Both the position numbers and the translations under genes were made by a program. The notes under the pieces were generated by a model. It saw nothing but the letters and a program-made list of their open reading frames with translations. It did not search any database and was not told where the DNA came from. Positions 33,632 to 45,137 of a stretch of 64,000 bases of DNA are shown one piece after another (within the stretch, counting starts at the first letter, position 1; each line of letters begins with the position of its first letter). The stretch lies in contig JANTQA010000032.1 of NCBI GenBank assembly GCA_027625915.1, forward strand, positions 12,850,001 to 12,914,000. Direction: 5' to 3'. This stretch comes from Anaeramoeba flamelloides (taxonomy: Eukaryota; Metamonada; Anaeramoebidae).

Positions 33632-34300
33632 TACAGCTATTTTTAAAAAGTGAAAACTTATTTTTAATTAAAAGAGAGAAAATTAAAACTTTTTTAAAGT
33701 TTTGTATTTTAATAAAGTGAAAACTTTTTCAGAATTAAAACTTTTTAAAAGTTTTGAGTTTTAATAAAGTGTGGACTTTTTGAATTAAAATTTTTCATTC
33801 CTCACTTTTAAGTTTTAATAAAGTGTGGACTAAAGAATTTTCAAGACGTCTTCTTTCCAGACCAATAACTGTCAACACATTCCAAAGTATTCTCGAAATA
33901 CTTTTTGAAAAGCTTTTCTAGAAAAAAAATTTCCATTAGATCTTGAGTTTCTTGTGAAATGTAAAACTCACACAATAGCCAGAATTGAACATGGAAGTAT
34001 ATCACTAACGAAAAAAAAAATATATTTGAAACAAAACATTTTGTAACTGATCTTCAATTCCCCATTTCTAACTAAAACACTATGAGTCAAAAAACCCAAT
34101 TTACTAATCTTGTGTCAACCAATAACAACCTTTTTGACACCAATAAAATTTTGGTTTTCTATTGAGACTTTTAGAAAACCTTTCTCCCAAAACAATAAAT
34201 TGTGGATCTTCAATTTCTTGACTCAAAAGAATTTTTGTTTTGGGGTACAACCATTTTTAACAATTCCAAAGCCACTTTTCAAAAAAAAACTTTCAATAAC

Positions 34301-34753
34301 TGTTGAGAGAAAAATGTTAGACACAGAAAAATGGTTGGAAACCATTTTTAATTGGGAACCTTAGCAAAATTGAAAATCAAATCCTATTGATAACTAGGTG
34401 AATTTTTATTAAATCCAAGTTTAAATGTGTTACAGGTTCATTAATCTGTGGTTTGTGTAGAATACTCATTTGAATGGTTGATAACTAAATTAGATCATGC
34501 TATTTTAACAAAAATCCAAGTTGTTGTAAAGTTTACTATTAATTCTGAAAATGGTAATTTTTAAACTTGCTTTAGATTATAAGAGATAAGGTTTTGAAAA
34601 AGTAGAGTTACATTAATCATTATTCTAATAAGTAGATTATTTTTATTTTCTTTAGTTATTTCACAAATGATTGAAATTAAAAATCATTTTCAGTATTATT
34701 CCCAATTAAAATACTTTCCGACTATTTTTCTCTTTCCAACATTTTTCTCTCTA
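34301..34753 (+). mobile_element. Nested inverted-repeat element, family F, copy 1
   Basis: Interrupts the left foldback arm; the right arm gives the empty site. Tips are GAGAGAAAAATGTTAG and, inverted, GAGAGAAAAATGTTGG. CAATAA flanks both sides while the empty site has it once, so a 6-8 bp target duplication is likely. Subterminal ATTTTTAATTGGGAACCT relates it to 57523-57928 and 62922-63417. Confidence 0.72.
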
Positions 34754-35275
34754 CAATAAAGACAACTTGAGTATTTCCCATATTCCCTCAAAACTTGAAG
34801 TTTCTTGGGTTCCCAATTGCCTAATTCAAAGACACCCTGAATATTCTTAAATATTCAATATTGGAAATATCGCCTGTTCAATTCAAATTTCTTCCACTAA
34901 AAATCATTTTTTGAAATAAGAGAGTCAATTAAAAAAGCCACTTTCAGCTAACTAATAATAACTTCCATCCAATTTTAGCCCTTTCAAAAACAAACCAATT
35001 CTGTTTGGATTTATTGTTGTTTATTAAAAAAAAAACAAATTCAAAAAAAAACAAATATTTTGAGATCTGCTTTGTTAATTTGAAAAAATCAAAAAAAAAA
35101 AAAAAAACGAAGTTGAAGAAAATTTCGAAACAATATTGAAAATTGATTTCAAAAATGCTTATTAAAATAAGTATTTTGTTATTTACCCCCTTCTTTGGCC
35201 TACTACATTACTAACTATAACAAACCAAATCAATTATAATAAACAATTCATTCCTGCCCAAAATAATTCCCAAAA

Positions 35276-35467
35276 TACAGCCAGTTCCACTTTTAAGGCA
35301 CAAACTTTCAACGAATATTAACACACAATAAAAATCTCAAATTAAGGCATATAATTCAAATTCTAGTAAAATCAATTATATAAAAAATCAAAAAATTTTC
35401 CATAATTTGAGATTTTTTTGCCTTAAATTTCGTTGAAATTTTGTATCTAAAAGCGAAACTGACTGTA
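35276..35467 (+). mobile_element. Palindromic MITE, family P, copy 4
   Basis: Starts TACAGCCAGTTCCACTTTTA and ends GCGAAACTGACTGTA. First of three copies inside the loop of the foldback element. Confidence 0.85.
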
Positions 35468-35705
35468 GATCTTCTCTTTTAACCTAACTCAACTTTAACA
35501 AAATATCAATTATTCAAAAATTTGATCAAAATAAGTATTTAAAATTATTCAAAAAATGAAATACTACTTGATTAAATAGTTTTTTTAGTTAAATGACTGC
35601 AAATTGTATTATTATTATAATTTTGACTTTATTAATTTTTTTTGAAATTTTTTGGAAGTTATTTTTACTGTTTATAATAAAAGGAATCATTTTTGTTTGA
35701 TATTT

Positions 35706-35900
35706 TACATTCGGTTCTACTTTTAAGGCATAAACTACAAGGAAATTTAAGGCACAAAAAAATCTTAAATTAAGGCACAAAATTCAAATTCTAGTAAAAT
35801 AATTTCTATAAAAAATCCAAAATTTGGAACTTAATTTGAGATTTTTTTCGTGCCTTAAATTTTGTTAAAAGTTTGTACCTTAAATTTAAAACTGACTGTA
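35706..35900 (+). mobile_element. Palindromic MITE, family P, copy 5
   Basis: Starts TACATTCGGTTCTACTTTTA and ends AAAACTGACTGTA. Shares the loop word AATTCTAGTAAAATAATT with copies 4 and 6. Confidence 0.85.
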
Positions 35901-36037
35901 AGTAAAATTTGAAGCGACTAAATTAAGTATTCTAACACAGTTTCTAAAATATATACAGTGATTTTAAGTAATATTATTTGTTGAAACAGAAATGTTACAA
36001 AATTTTCATTCAGCTTTCGAAAAAAATATTTACTCAA

Positions 36038-36239
36038 TACAGTTAATTCCACTTTTAAGACACAAACTTTCAACGAAATTTAAGGCACGAAAAAATCTCC
36101 AATTAAGGCACAAAATTTGTAATTTTATATTTTTGACAATTTATTTTACTAGAATTTGAATTTTGTGCCTTAATTTGAGATTTTTTTTGTGCCTTAAATT
36201 TCGTTGAAAGTTTGTGCCTTAAAAGTGGAACTGACTGGA
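36038..36239 (-). mobile_element. Palindromic MITE, family P, copy 6
   Basis: Starts TACAGTTAATTCCACTTTTA and ends AAGTGGAACTGACTGGA. The CTAGAATTTGAATTTT word lies on the right arm, opposite to copies 4 and 5, so it is in reverse orientation. Confidence 0.85.
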
Positions 36240-37627
36240 AACATTTCATTTTTTTATTTCTGAAAACAAATTTTAAACTTTAGAATTTTATCTTTTAATT
36301 AAGAATATTTTCAAGATTTTATTTGTATTCTTTGATAATAATTTTGGAAAGTCAAATGAAAATTTTATTCCTTTTATTTTACAATTAACTTTACAAAAAG
36401 AATCCAGAAATTTGAAATTTATGTTATATTTTTACCAAAAATTTTCTTCAACTTCTTTTTTTTTTTTTTAATTTTTTTAAATTAACAAAGCAGATCTCAA
36501 AACATTTGTTTATTTTTGAATTTGTTTTTTTTTTAATAAACAACAATAAATCCAAACAGAATTGGTTTGGTTTGGAAAGGGCTAAAATTGGATGGAAGTT
36601 ATTATTAGTTAGCTGAAAGTGGCTTTTTTAATTGACTCTCTTATTTCAAAAAATGATTTTTAGTGGAAGAAATTTGAATTGAACAGGCGATATTTCCAAT
36701 ATTGAATATTTAAGAATATTCAGGGTGTCTTTGAATTAGGCAATTGGGAACTCAAGAAACTTAAGTTTTGAGGGAATGTGGGAAATACTCAAGTGACTAT
36801 TGAAAGTTTTTTTTTCAGAGAAGGAACAGGGGTTTTTTTGGAAAGTGGCTTTGGAATTGTTAAAAATGGTTGTACCCCAAAACAAAAATTCTTTTGAGTC
36901 AAGAAATTGAAGATCCACAATTTATTGTTTTGGGAGAAAGGTTTTCTAAAAGTCTCAATAGAAAACCAAAATTTTATTGGTGTCAAAAAGGTTGTTATTG
37001 GTTGACACAAGATTAGTAAATTGGGTTTTTTGACTCATAGTGTTTTAGTTAGAAATGGGGAATTGAAGATCAGTTACAAAATGTTTTGTTTCAAATATAT
37101 TTTTTTTTTCGTTAGTGATATACTTCCATGTTCAATTCTGGCTATTGTGTGAGTTTTACATTTCACAAGAAACTCAAGATCTAATGGAAATTTTTTTTCT
37201 AGAAAAGCTTTTCAAAAAAGTATTTCGAGAATACTTTGGAATGTGTTGACAGTTATTGGTCTGAAAGAAGACGTCTTGAAAATTCTTTAGTCCACACTTT
37301 ATTAAAACTTAAAAGTGAGGAATGAAAAATTTTAATTCAAAAAGTCCACACTTTATTAAAACTCAAAACTTTTAAAAAGTTTTAATTCTGAAAAAGTTTT
37401 CACTTTATTAAAACACAAAACTTTTTTTAAGTTCTCAAAAAGTTTTCACTTTTTGGAATGGCTGTATCAAACTTTAACTTTCTGAATTTTAAAATATCAA
37501 CAGAACTTTCTTTTTTTCAATGACCATGATGAGTGTGGAGTTTTTTTCTCAATAAAAAAGACGAATCAAATATTGTTCGATTCGGAAAGAATTTAATCAT
37601 TTTTTCAAGGATATTATTTTGTCTATT

Positions 37628-39036
37628 ATGAAAACAATCCTCGTATTACTGTTTCTAATTTTCTTTTCACAGGCTTTTTTAGTGAGTTAAGTTTTAATTC
37701 TTCTTTTTTCAAGTCACACTAACAAACAAATAATTTTTCTTTTTAATTCTTTCTTCTTGTTTATTGTTCCCCTTTCTTAGAATTACCAAAACCAATTTTA
37801 AATCTCTACTCGGACAATGGGTCCAATCAGACAGTTTGTGGGAACTATGCATTAATTGAATTGCAATTTAATTCTACAACACCCTCAAATAGCAAGATGA
37901 CCTATACAACCAATTATGAGAGATACCAAATCCCAACAAGGTACGATCTGGAATATGAGCCAGGTAAGACTATTTTAAATATAACAAAACCAACCTCTCG
38001 ATACATCTTCTTTAGTTCCCGAACATTTTCTGAAGATCAATCAAATGAACAATCCGAATCTGTGACACAAAAGTTTCTCATCAAGGATGTTATACAACCA
38101 GCAAATTTAGTTCTTACAAAGCAAAACAATGGTACAGTGGCTTCGTTCCTATCAAACACACCGAATGTCGAGATCCATTATCAAATTTGGAATTGCACTT
38201 CTCAACAAGGAAGCCAAGACAACACGACACATTTCTACTTAAAGGAAATCCCCTTTACAGAATCATGCACCATACGATGGCAAACCAGGAGGCTTGGTTC
38301 GATCTCTTCGCCATGGGCCGAGGAGTGGGTTTATGTACGCTTAAAAGTGGATAACCCAGCACCATCACAGCCCGAAGGCACATACCCAGATGAAGTTGTT
38401 CTTCATTTTAGCTCTGAGACTGAGGATTCTTTCTTGCAATACCAAATCAATGGCGCAAAGGCTGAAATTTATAACCCAGACAACCCCCTTGTCTTAGACA
38501 AGATTCAAGATTATAGTATCAGCATTCAAGGTTTCAAAGGAGACTCAGAAAACCGCACAATTAGTTGCTGTGATCCGTCTGACAATGTTGTCTTAGAATA
38601 TCAGATCCTTCCTTCTGTAGGCGAGTTATGGACCGAGCCTAATTTGGAAGACTATTTTTACGAAGCAAAGATTGAATTAAAATGTACCAAATGCTCAAAG
38701 TCAGACACTACGATATATTACCAAATTAATAGTGATCAACTCAAGCCAAACCAAGAATATGGTGACGAAATTACTTTTACAAATACAGGAAAAACGGATT
38801 TAATTTATAATTTATATTGGAGAGTCGAAAAACAAGGATATTACCCATCCGAAACACAACACTACCAATTCACTTTACATCAAAACATTGAAGACGACGA
38901 TCAGAATAAGCATATTCGAATTTTTCACTATACTTTCGGCATCATTTCATTAATTTTATTATTTATCTCTGCTCTGATTCAGATAGTGTTATTTGTGCAA
39001 AAAAGATTGGAATTAAAAAAGAAAAAAGATGATTAA
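37628..39036 (+). CDS. Secreted/type I membrane glycoprotein with repeated CHB_HEX_C-like modules, 437 aa
   Basis: Exon 1 (37628-37685) codes a signal peptide, MKTILVLLFLIFFSQA. Exon 2 (37781-39036) carries the rest. Exon 2 must be entered in phase 1, so the donor is read as A|GTTAAG at 37686; the stronger-looking GTGAGT at 37682 would break the frame. The ectodomain has many N-x-S/T sites, paired Cys and at least three beta-sandwich repeats of the pattern I-x-Y-x-(I/W)...P...G-x-x-x-S-E (e.g. IYYQINSDQLKPNQEYGD, later VEKQGYYPSE), which resembles the chitobiase/hexosaminidase C-terminal module. One membrane helix (about residues 402-424) is followed by a short Lys-rich tail. Likely a surface adhesin or receptor. 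No catalytic motif is seen. Codons are clearly less A+T rich than those of neighbouring genes, which could mean high expression or different ancestry. Confidence 0.8.
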
Positions 39037-41000
39037 ATTTTAAAATTCATTTCCAAATGGGTACCTATTTATTTTGCAATTTATTCAGCTCATAGATTTT
39101 AATTTTAAGGATTATCAGTATTTCGAAATTCACTAAAGAGGTATTTTAAAGTAAATATAATTACACTTTTGATATATATTTAATTTTGAATGGTTTAAAT
39201 ACAAATTACTGTTAAATTCAACAAGATGTAACAAAAAAATTTGTTTCACTTTGCTGACGTTAAATCTAAAAACTTTTCATTATACAAATTTCACTTCAGA
39301 GAATTTTCACAAAATCGACTAATTTTACAAAATTTCTTTATATTTAAATCAAAAACATTCCTTTTGCATCTAAATTCAAAAATGTGTTAAAAAATGGAAA
39401 TTGTTTTGTATTTGTTTAAATTTAACAGTAATAAAAATAATTTACCTCAAAAACAGAACGAATCCTGTCATTAATTTGTGATCAAAAATTCTCTATTCTT
39501 TACTCATTTTATTTTAAATTCTAAAAATTTTGTAAAATACACTTTCTAAAAATTAATAAAAATTTTTATTTGTCTTTTGATAGAAGGGGGTATAAAAATA
39601 GGGAATATTAATCAAAATAAAAAAAACGTGAGACAATAAAAATACATAAAATATTAGAATAAAAGAAAAATAACCTCGTTTGTAGGACCAAATTAAAAAT
39701 GATAAAATAATGAAGTGTTGTAAAAGCAACCAATTAAAACAGAACCTTCAATGGAATTGCCACCTTTACATATTAAAATTGATTAAAAATGTCAAACATA
39801 CAATTAAAAATAATATATTAACTTCAGAATTAAACTCAATACTGTATAGCTTTCATTAGAAATAAAATACTGATGATCCTTAATTTTAATTTATTATACT
39901 TTTAAAAATTAATTTTAATTTAATATACTTCTTAAAATTAATTTTAATTTTTAATTTTTCCTAAAACACAAAATTATTTCTAAATTTTCTAATCTTATAT
40001 CTTTATTAATATTCTTTTATTAATTTAATTAAATTTTAAAAACAACACCCAAACATTTATAGTCTTTTTGGTATACACTAAATTCTTTTTTGAAAAAAAA
40101 AAATAATAAAATATTCTATATAGAATATAAATAAAATCAAAATTTATAAAAATTATAATAACCAAAAAATTTAAACAAAATCAAAATACTTTTTATATTA
40201 TTCTTCTATATATTTTTAATATATTTATCATATTTGAATTAGGGAATGTATTCAAATAAAATTAAAAAAAAAAAAATAATTAATTATTTTTTTTTTTTTT
40301 TTTTGTGGTAGGAATTATATTTTAGTATCTAGTTTTATTATTAAATATATATAAATGCATATATGTGTAAACGTATATTATAAAAAAACAAATAATCATT
40401 TTTTATTTCGCATATATATCAAATTCTTAATAAAATTTTCAAATTACAAATATCTACTAAAATTTTAATTAATTTTTTTTTTTTCATCATTTTTAGTTCG
40501 TTTTTTTCTGTTTAATTTAATATTGTAATAAAAAAAAAAGTTCTACTATAACCGAGAAGAATTCAGAAAACCACTTTAAGATAAAGATAATTGAGTTAAT
40601 TTGATTTTAATTTTGCTATGATAAATTTAAAAAAATTTAACTTTCCAATCTTAAAAAGTAACCTCTTTTTCAAATAAAAGGGCACAAAAAATTTCAATAA
40701 TTATTCATATTGAATAAAATTAATTGTAGTATGATTCTAAAATACAAAATATACCTTAAATCATAAAAAAAACACTCAATTGAATATTTAAAACTCATTA
40801 AAACAAAACAAATAAAATTAAAAAACAATATTTTAAAAATTGGTGTGAGCTTTTATTTAAAATGAGAAATGTCGTTCTCTAAATTGTAAAGAAAAAAAAA
40901 TTATTAAACTAAATAAAAACCTTGAACATGGCGAATGGGAAAAAGTTCATTGATAACTCTTTAAAGTCAAACTTTTGATCATTAAAGTTTCATTTTCAAG

Positions 41001-41202
41001 TACAGTGAGTTTCACTTTTAAGGCACAAAATCAACGAAATTTAAGGCACAAAAAAATCTCAAATTAAAGCACAAAAGTGAAATTCAAGTAAAATAAATTG
41101 TAAAAAAAAAAATTCCCCATTTTTTGTGTCTTAATTTGAGAGTTTTTTTTTGTACCTTAAATTTGGTTGAAAGTTTGTGCCTTAAAAGTGGAAATGACTA
41201 TA
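41001..41202 (+). mobile_element. Palindromic MITE, family P, copy 7
   Basis: Starts TACAGTGAGTTTCACTTTTA and ends AAAAGTGGAAATGACTATA. Arms keep AAGGCACAAAAAAATCTC nearly intact. TA at both ends. Confidence 0.85.
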
Positions 41203-42632
41203 AAACAGAAATTCATCGGGTATTTTGTTGGAATTGCTTTTCCCTTTTTTTCTCTTTTCCTCATGTAAATTTATCATTAAAATAATGAACTTTCTTAATT
41301 CCTATACCTATTTAATTTGAAATCAAACTTAAACTGTTTCCATTTTTATACTGGTGGGATTATTTTCAAATTTGTTTCTTATTTGATTTTTTTTCCAACT
41401 TTACAATATCCAAAAATAAAAAAACAAAAAAAGAAAAAATGAATAATTAAAATGAAAATCCATAAGAAGTAATTATTTGTTAACAATCAAATTCAATTGT
41501 ATTCATGATTTCAGAGGTGTGTCCTTTTGTTTGAAAAAGAGTTTATTTCCATCTTCATAATTTGAAATTGAATCTTTTATAAAAAATTATTTCCATATTT
41601 TCCCCTTGGTGTTTACACTACACAATAAATCTTAATAAATATCAGGCCAATCGTTCTAAAAGGGATTACTTGAAAAAAAAAAAAAAAAAAAAAGAGCAGA
41701 AATTCAAAATAGTAGTTTACATTAATTTAAACATGAAAATACAATTATGAAATATCTTGAATCCCATCTTTTGATATCTTCTCAAATTATATGACTCTTT
41801 TCTTGTTTATATTAAAATTGACTTGTAATAGATAATTTGTTGATATTGTAATGAACAACAAACGGAACCCCTTCAAAAATTAACTTCAATATTGGATAAT
41901 AAATTGTAAAAAAAAATTGATGGACAGAATTTTTTAAGTAATCAGTTGTAAACCCTTAAACATAATGTGTAAAATTTTGTGATATTTTTAAAAAAAATAT
42001 TCTACTTATTTTTTAAAAAAGAAATTTTATATTGTAACTCTATAGTATAACTCAGTACCATCAACATTCATAAAAAAAGGGGAACATTGTCACTTTAATG
42101 TAAATTAAGAATTATATAACATTCCCGAAAAATAGGAAATAACGTTTTATCACTCTAAATGATAATTTTGGCATATTTAACACATTTCTAAAAAATATAT
42201 TAATACCCAATATTATCCACCTATGTGCCCCATGACCAAATAAATCCAATTTTAATCTCATATAACTTATAAAAACTTATAAAATAGTAAATCAACTTAA
42301 GTCAGCTCAAACTACATACCCTACCAAACAAAACCATATTCTACCATTCTTTCACAACCCTCAAATAACATTATTTTACACTTTTATGACTAAAATACAC
42401 TTAATAACACAAAAACTAGAAATTATTTTTGTAAGAACACTATTTAACGATGACAGGCCACAAAAAGAACCATACATTATCCTCTAATGTAGATCAACAA
42501 TATCAATATATATCAACAAAAAAAAAAATAAACTGTAATAGTGATGACAAAATTATTATCAGAAGTAACAAATATCATATCAAAGTTTTCAGTAAAGTTA
42601 GACAATTCTTAATTTACATTAAAATGACAAAG

Positions 42633-42646
42633 CCCCCCCCCCCCCC
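42633..42646 (+). repeat. Poly-C tract (C14)
   Basis: Fourteen C in a row in otherwise A+T-rich intergenic DNA. Confidence 0.95.
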
Positions 42647-43845
42647 TGTTAAATATATGTTGATGATAATAAGAAATACTATAAATACCCAAGATATCAA
42701 TTCTTTTTTAAAAAATGACTAGAATTTATTTATTTATTTATAGAAAGGAGTAATTAAAGAAAAATCATCAAATAAAAAAAAAGAGAATAAGAAAAATAAT
42801 TAATATATATAAAAAATAAATTTATCATTTTCGTGACCAATTAGAAACTATCCACATACTGAAAATAAAACGAATAGAATTATAATTATGAAAAAATAGC
42901 AATTTTTTACAATTTCTTTAAATTCCCAAAATTTCTCCCAATTTCTTAAAACAATTTTATTTGAAATTCCAATAATATTTTATTAGAACCCCATTTGCAT
43001 TTTTTTACTGGATTTTGATGAAATTATCAAGAATTCTCCCAAAAAAAATCCTCAAGTTTTTAATGAAAATTATTCATAGGTTTTTTTGAATTAATTTTTA
43101 TTCCAATATCACTTTAATTACTTAACAATCTTCAAAAGACTGTTATCATCTTTCAAACTGTCCATTTACAACCCAACTAAATAGAAAACCCCAAATAATT
43201 TAACCCATTTATTAATGTCTTTAAAAACTTTATAAAAAAGTCAGCTTCATATGAAAATTAAATATAATAGGAATTGAGGATATTGTTAACGGAAGCATTT
43301 ATGAAAATAAAATGAAATTTGATCAAAAATCAATTTTTTTTTTTAATGAAATTTAAGGAATGGTAATTGAAATATTCAGTAAATTTAGCAAAATCCAAGG
43401 AATGATTATTGAAAATTTTTGGATTAAAAGAGAAAAAATTGATATATTAATGAAAAATATACAAAAAAAAAATATAAATAAATATTGTATATCTCTTATA
43501 ACTTTCATTGACTATTACATTGATCATTTATTAAATTTCCCTTAAAAAATCAATAGGTTTTCCATATTTTATACTTTTAATAGAAAACCCCTTCAAGAAA
43601 AGACTTATTTTTTCATAACCTTTTTGTTCTCCTTTTTATTGGACAATTTTGAAAGTATTAATTAGATCAAAATGTTATAAAAGTAAAATTTTGGACACAT
43701 GCTAATAATAACAAGGTTATATTCTAAGATTAGGTTTCTCTTAATTATTTATTAGAATTTTATTTCCAAAAACTAAGTTTTAAGACTACTTAAATTTGAA
43801 AATAATTAACATGAGATAATAAAATTTTTTTCAAACTATTTTTTA

Positions 43846-44435
43846 TAAGCTATTTCCAATAAAGTGGGGCAAAGTTATTTTAAAATATATCTTTTAAAAA
43901 ACAATCTTCAAAAAAGTATTTAAACATCTACATTCATCAACTACCCTTTATCGATTATTAATAATAATTCAATTTGTTTCTTTGTATTGTATTACATAAA
44001 TAAAAAATATTAAATATTTTGATCTCGATTATATCTTGTATTTTTTATGTATTGAAAATTGATGTTTATTATTTTCTTTTTGATTGAAAAAATAGTTTTC
44101 ATATCTTGTTTAATCACAAAAAATTTCCAAATATAATTGAAAACATATAACTACATTTTATTGTTTAAAAAATAATTTGTACCCTTTCTATATTTCCAGT
44201 TTTTTATTGAAATTTGTCGTACATTGTTTTGACCAGAAAAAGTTCTATTTTTGTTTTTCATTTTTTGGAAATATTTCAAGAAACATATTTTGAAATAAAT
44301 ACCTTAGCCATTTATTCAATTGATATTAATATTAAACTGAATTGAGTGTTGTAAATTAATGAATACTCTCACAAATAGAGATGATTTTTTATGAAATGTA
44401 AAAAAAAAAATCTACACTTTTTTGGAAATACCTTA
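43846..44435 (+). mobile_element. Inverted-repeat DNA element, family D, copy 2
   Basis: Begins TAAGCTATTTCCAATAAAG and ends CTTTTTTGGAAATACCTTA. Same order of internal blocks as 26975-27571 but with many substitutions, so the family is old. Confidence 0.7.
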
Positions 44436-45137
44436 AATCTCTCCACTTTCCAAAATATCTTGGAAACGATAAAATAATTGATAAAAGCAATAAAGATTTA
44501 TCTCTAATAAATGTTAAGAAAAAGCATAATTTTATCTTTTCTATTGGTTCAAATATTATCCTTCTTAATAAAAATGATTCAAGGGTTGAAGACTTTTAGG
44601 AAAAAAAGATTTAAATAATTTTTTAATTTTTATGAAAAAATGGCTATAAATTAAAAAAAATTCATAAATCAATCCAAAACCTTCTCAGAAATTCTACAAA
44701 ACAAGGTAAAATTAAGATCTATTTTGTTTTTAGCTCTTAATTCTCTTATTTATTATTTTTTCATAAAATATATTTTTAAACATTATTTTAAAACCCTTAC
44801 ATTTTCGATTGAAGTGGAAAGAAAAAAATAAAGAAATTTTGATTTTTAACCTTTTCAAGGACAATTCTAAATTTGGAAAGTTGTAATAAAAGTTTTTATA
44901 GATTACAAAAATTTTGAAAAAAATCACCTAACTTTGAAACAAGATTTCTTGACTCAAATATTTTGAAAGTTAACAATTGTATTTTTTGACAAAAAGGTAA
45001 TCTTCTGAGACCAGAAAAATTCAATAGCCTAAAAGTATTAATTAAATTGACAAAAATATTCAACAACTCATTTTCTCATTTATTTAGCTTCATCTAATTA
45101 CTTTTTTATTTACAAATTTTCAAGATTAAGCCAAACA

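Larger units (their letters stand above)
33632..37466. mobile_element. Foldback-type element, 3.8 kb, with about 1-kb inverted arms
   Basis: Left arm 33632-35125 (interrupted by a 453-bp insertion) and right arm 36440-37466 are near-perfect inverted copies of about 1.03 kb. Outer ends read TACAGCTATTTTT and, inverted, TACAGCCATTCC, so the element begins TA-CAG as in Tc1/mariner-like elements. Near each tip, the word TTTTAATAAAGTG is repeated three times. The 1.3-kb loop (35126-36439) has no gene and holds three family P MITEs. Short frames in the arms (34110-34364 and its mirror 36789-37010) are the same non-conserved sequence and are not called as genes. Arms this long and similar imply recent insertion or gene conversion. 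Confidence 0.75.
39037..45137. other. Intergenic tract with two repeats, no gene recognised
   Basis: Holds a family P MITE (41001-41202), a family D element (43846-44435), a C14 tract (42633-42646), and a block at 42725-42850 that resembles 58440-58585 and the inverse of 62400-62510. The rest is A+T-rich DNA with no supportable exon. Confidence 0.5.

Noticed and set aside
34110-37010. Matching frames in the two foldback arms (84 and 73 aa)
   Set aside because: Identical only because the arms are identical; the product has no domain, and the frames end at unrelated points.
33632-37466. Polinton-like virus element because of 1-kb terminal inverted repeats
   Set aside because: Only 3.8 kb and no polymerase, integrase or capsid gene; the TA-CAG tips and empty loop fit a foldback DNA element.
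15921-41202. CRISPR-like array from repeated short units
   Set aside because: The units are 200-bp palindromic transposons scattered over 25 kb in a eukaryotic genome with introns.
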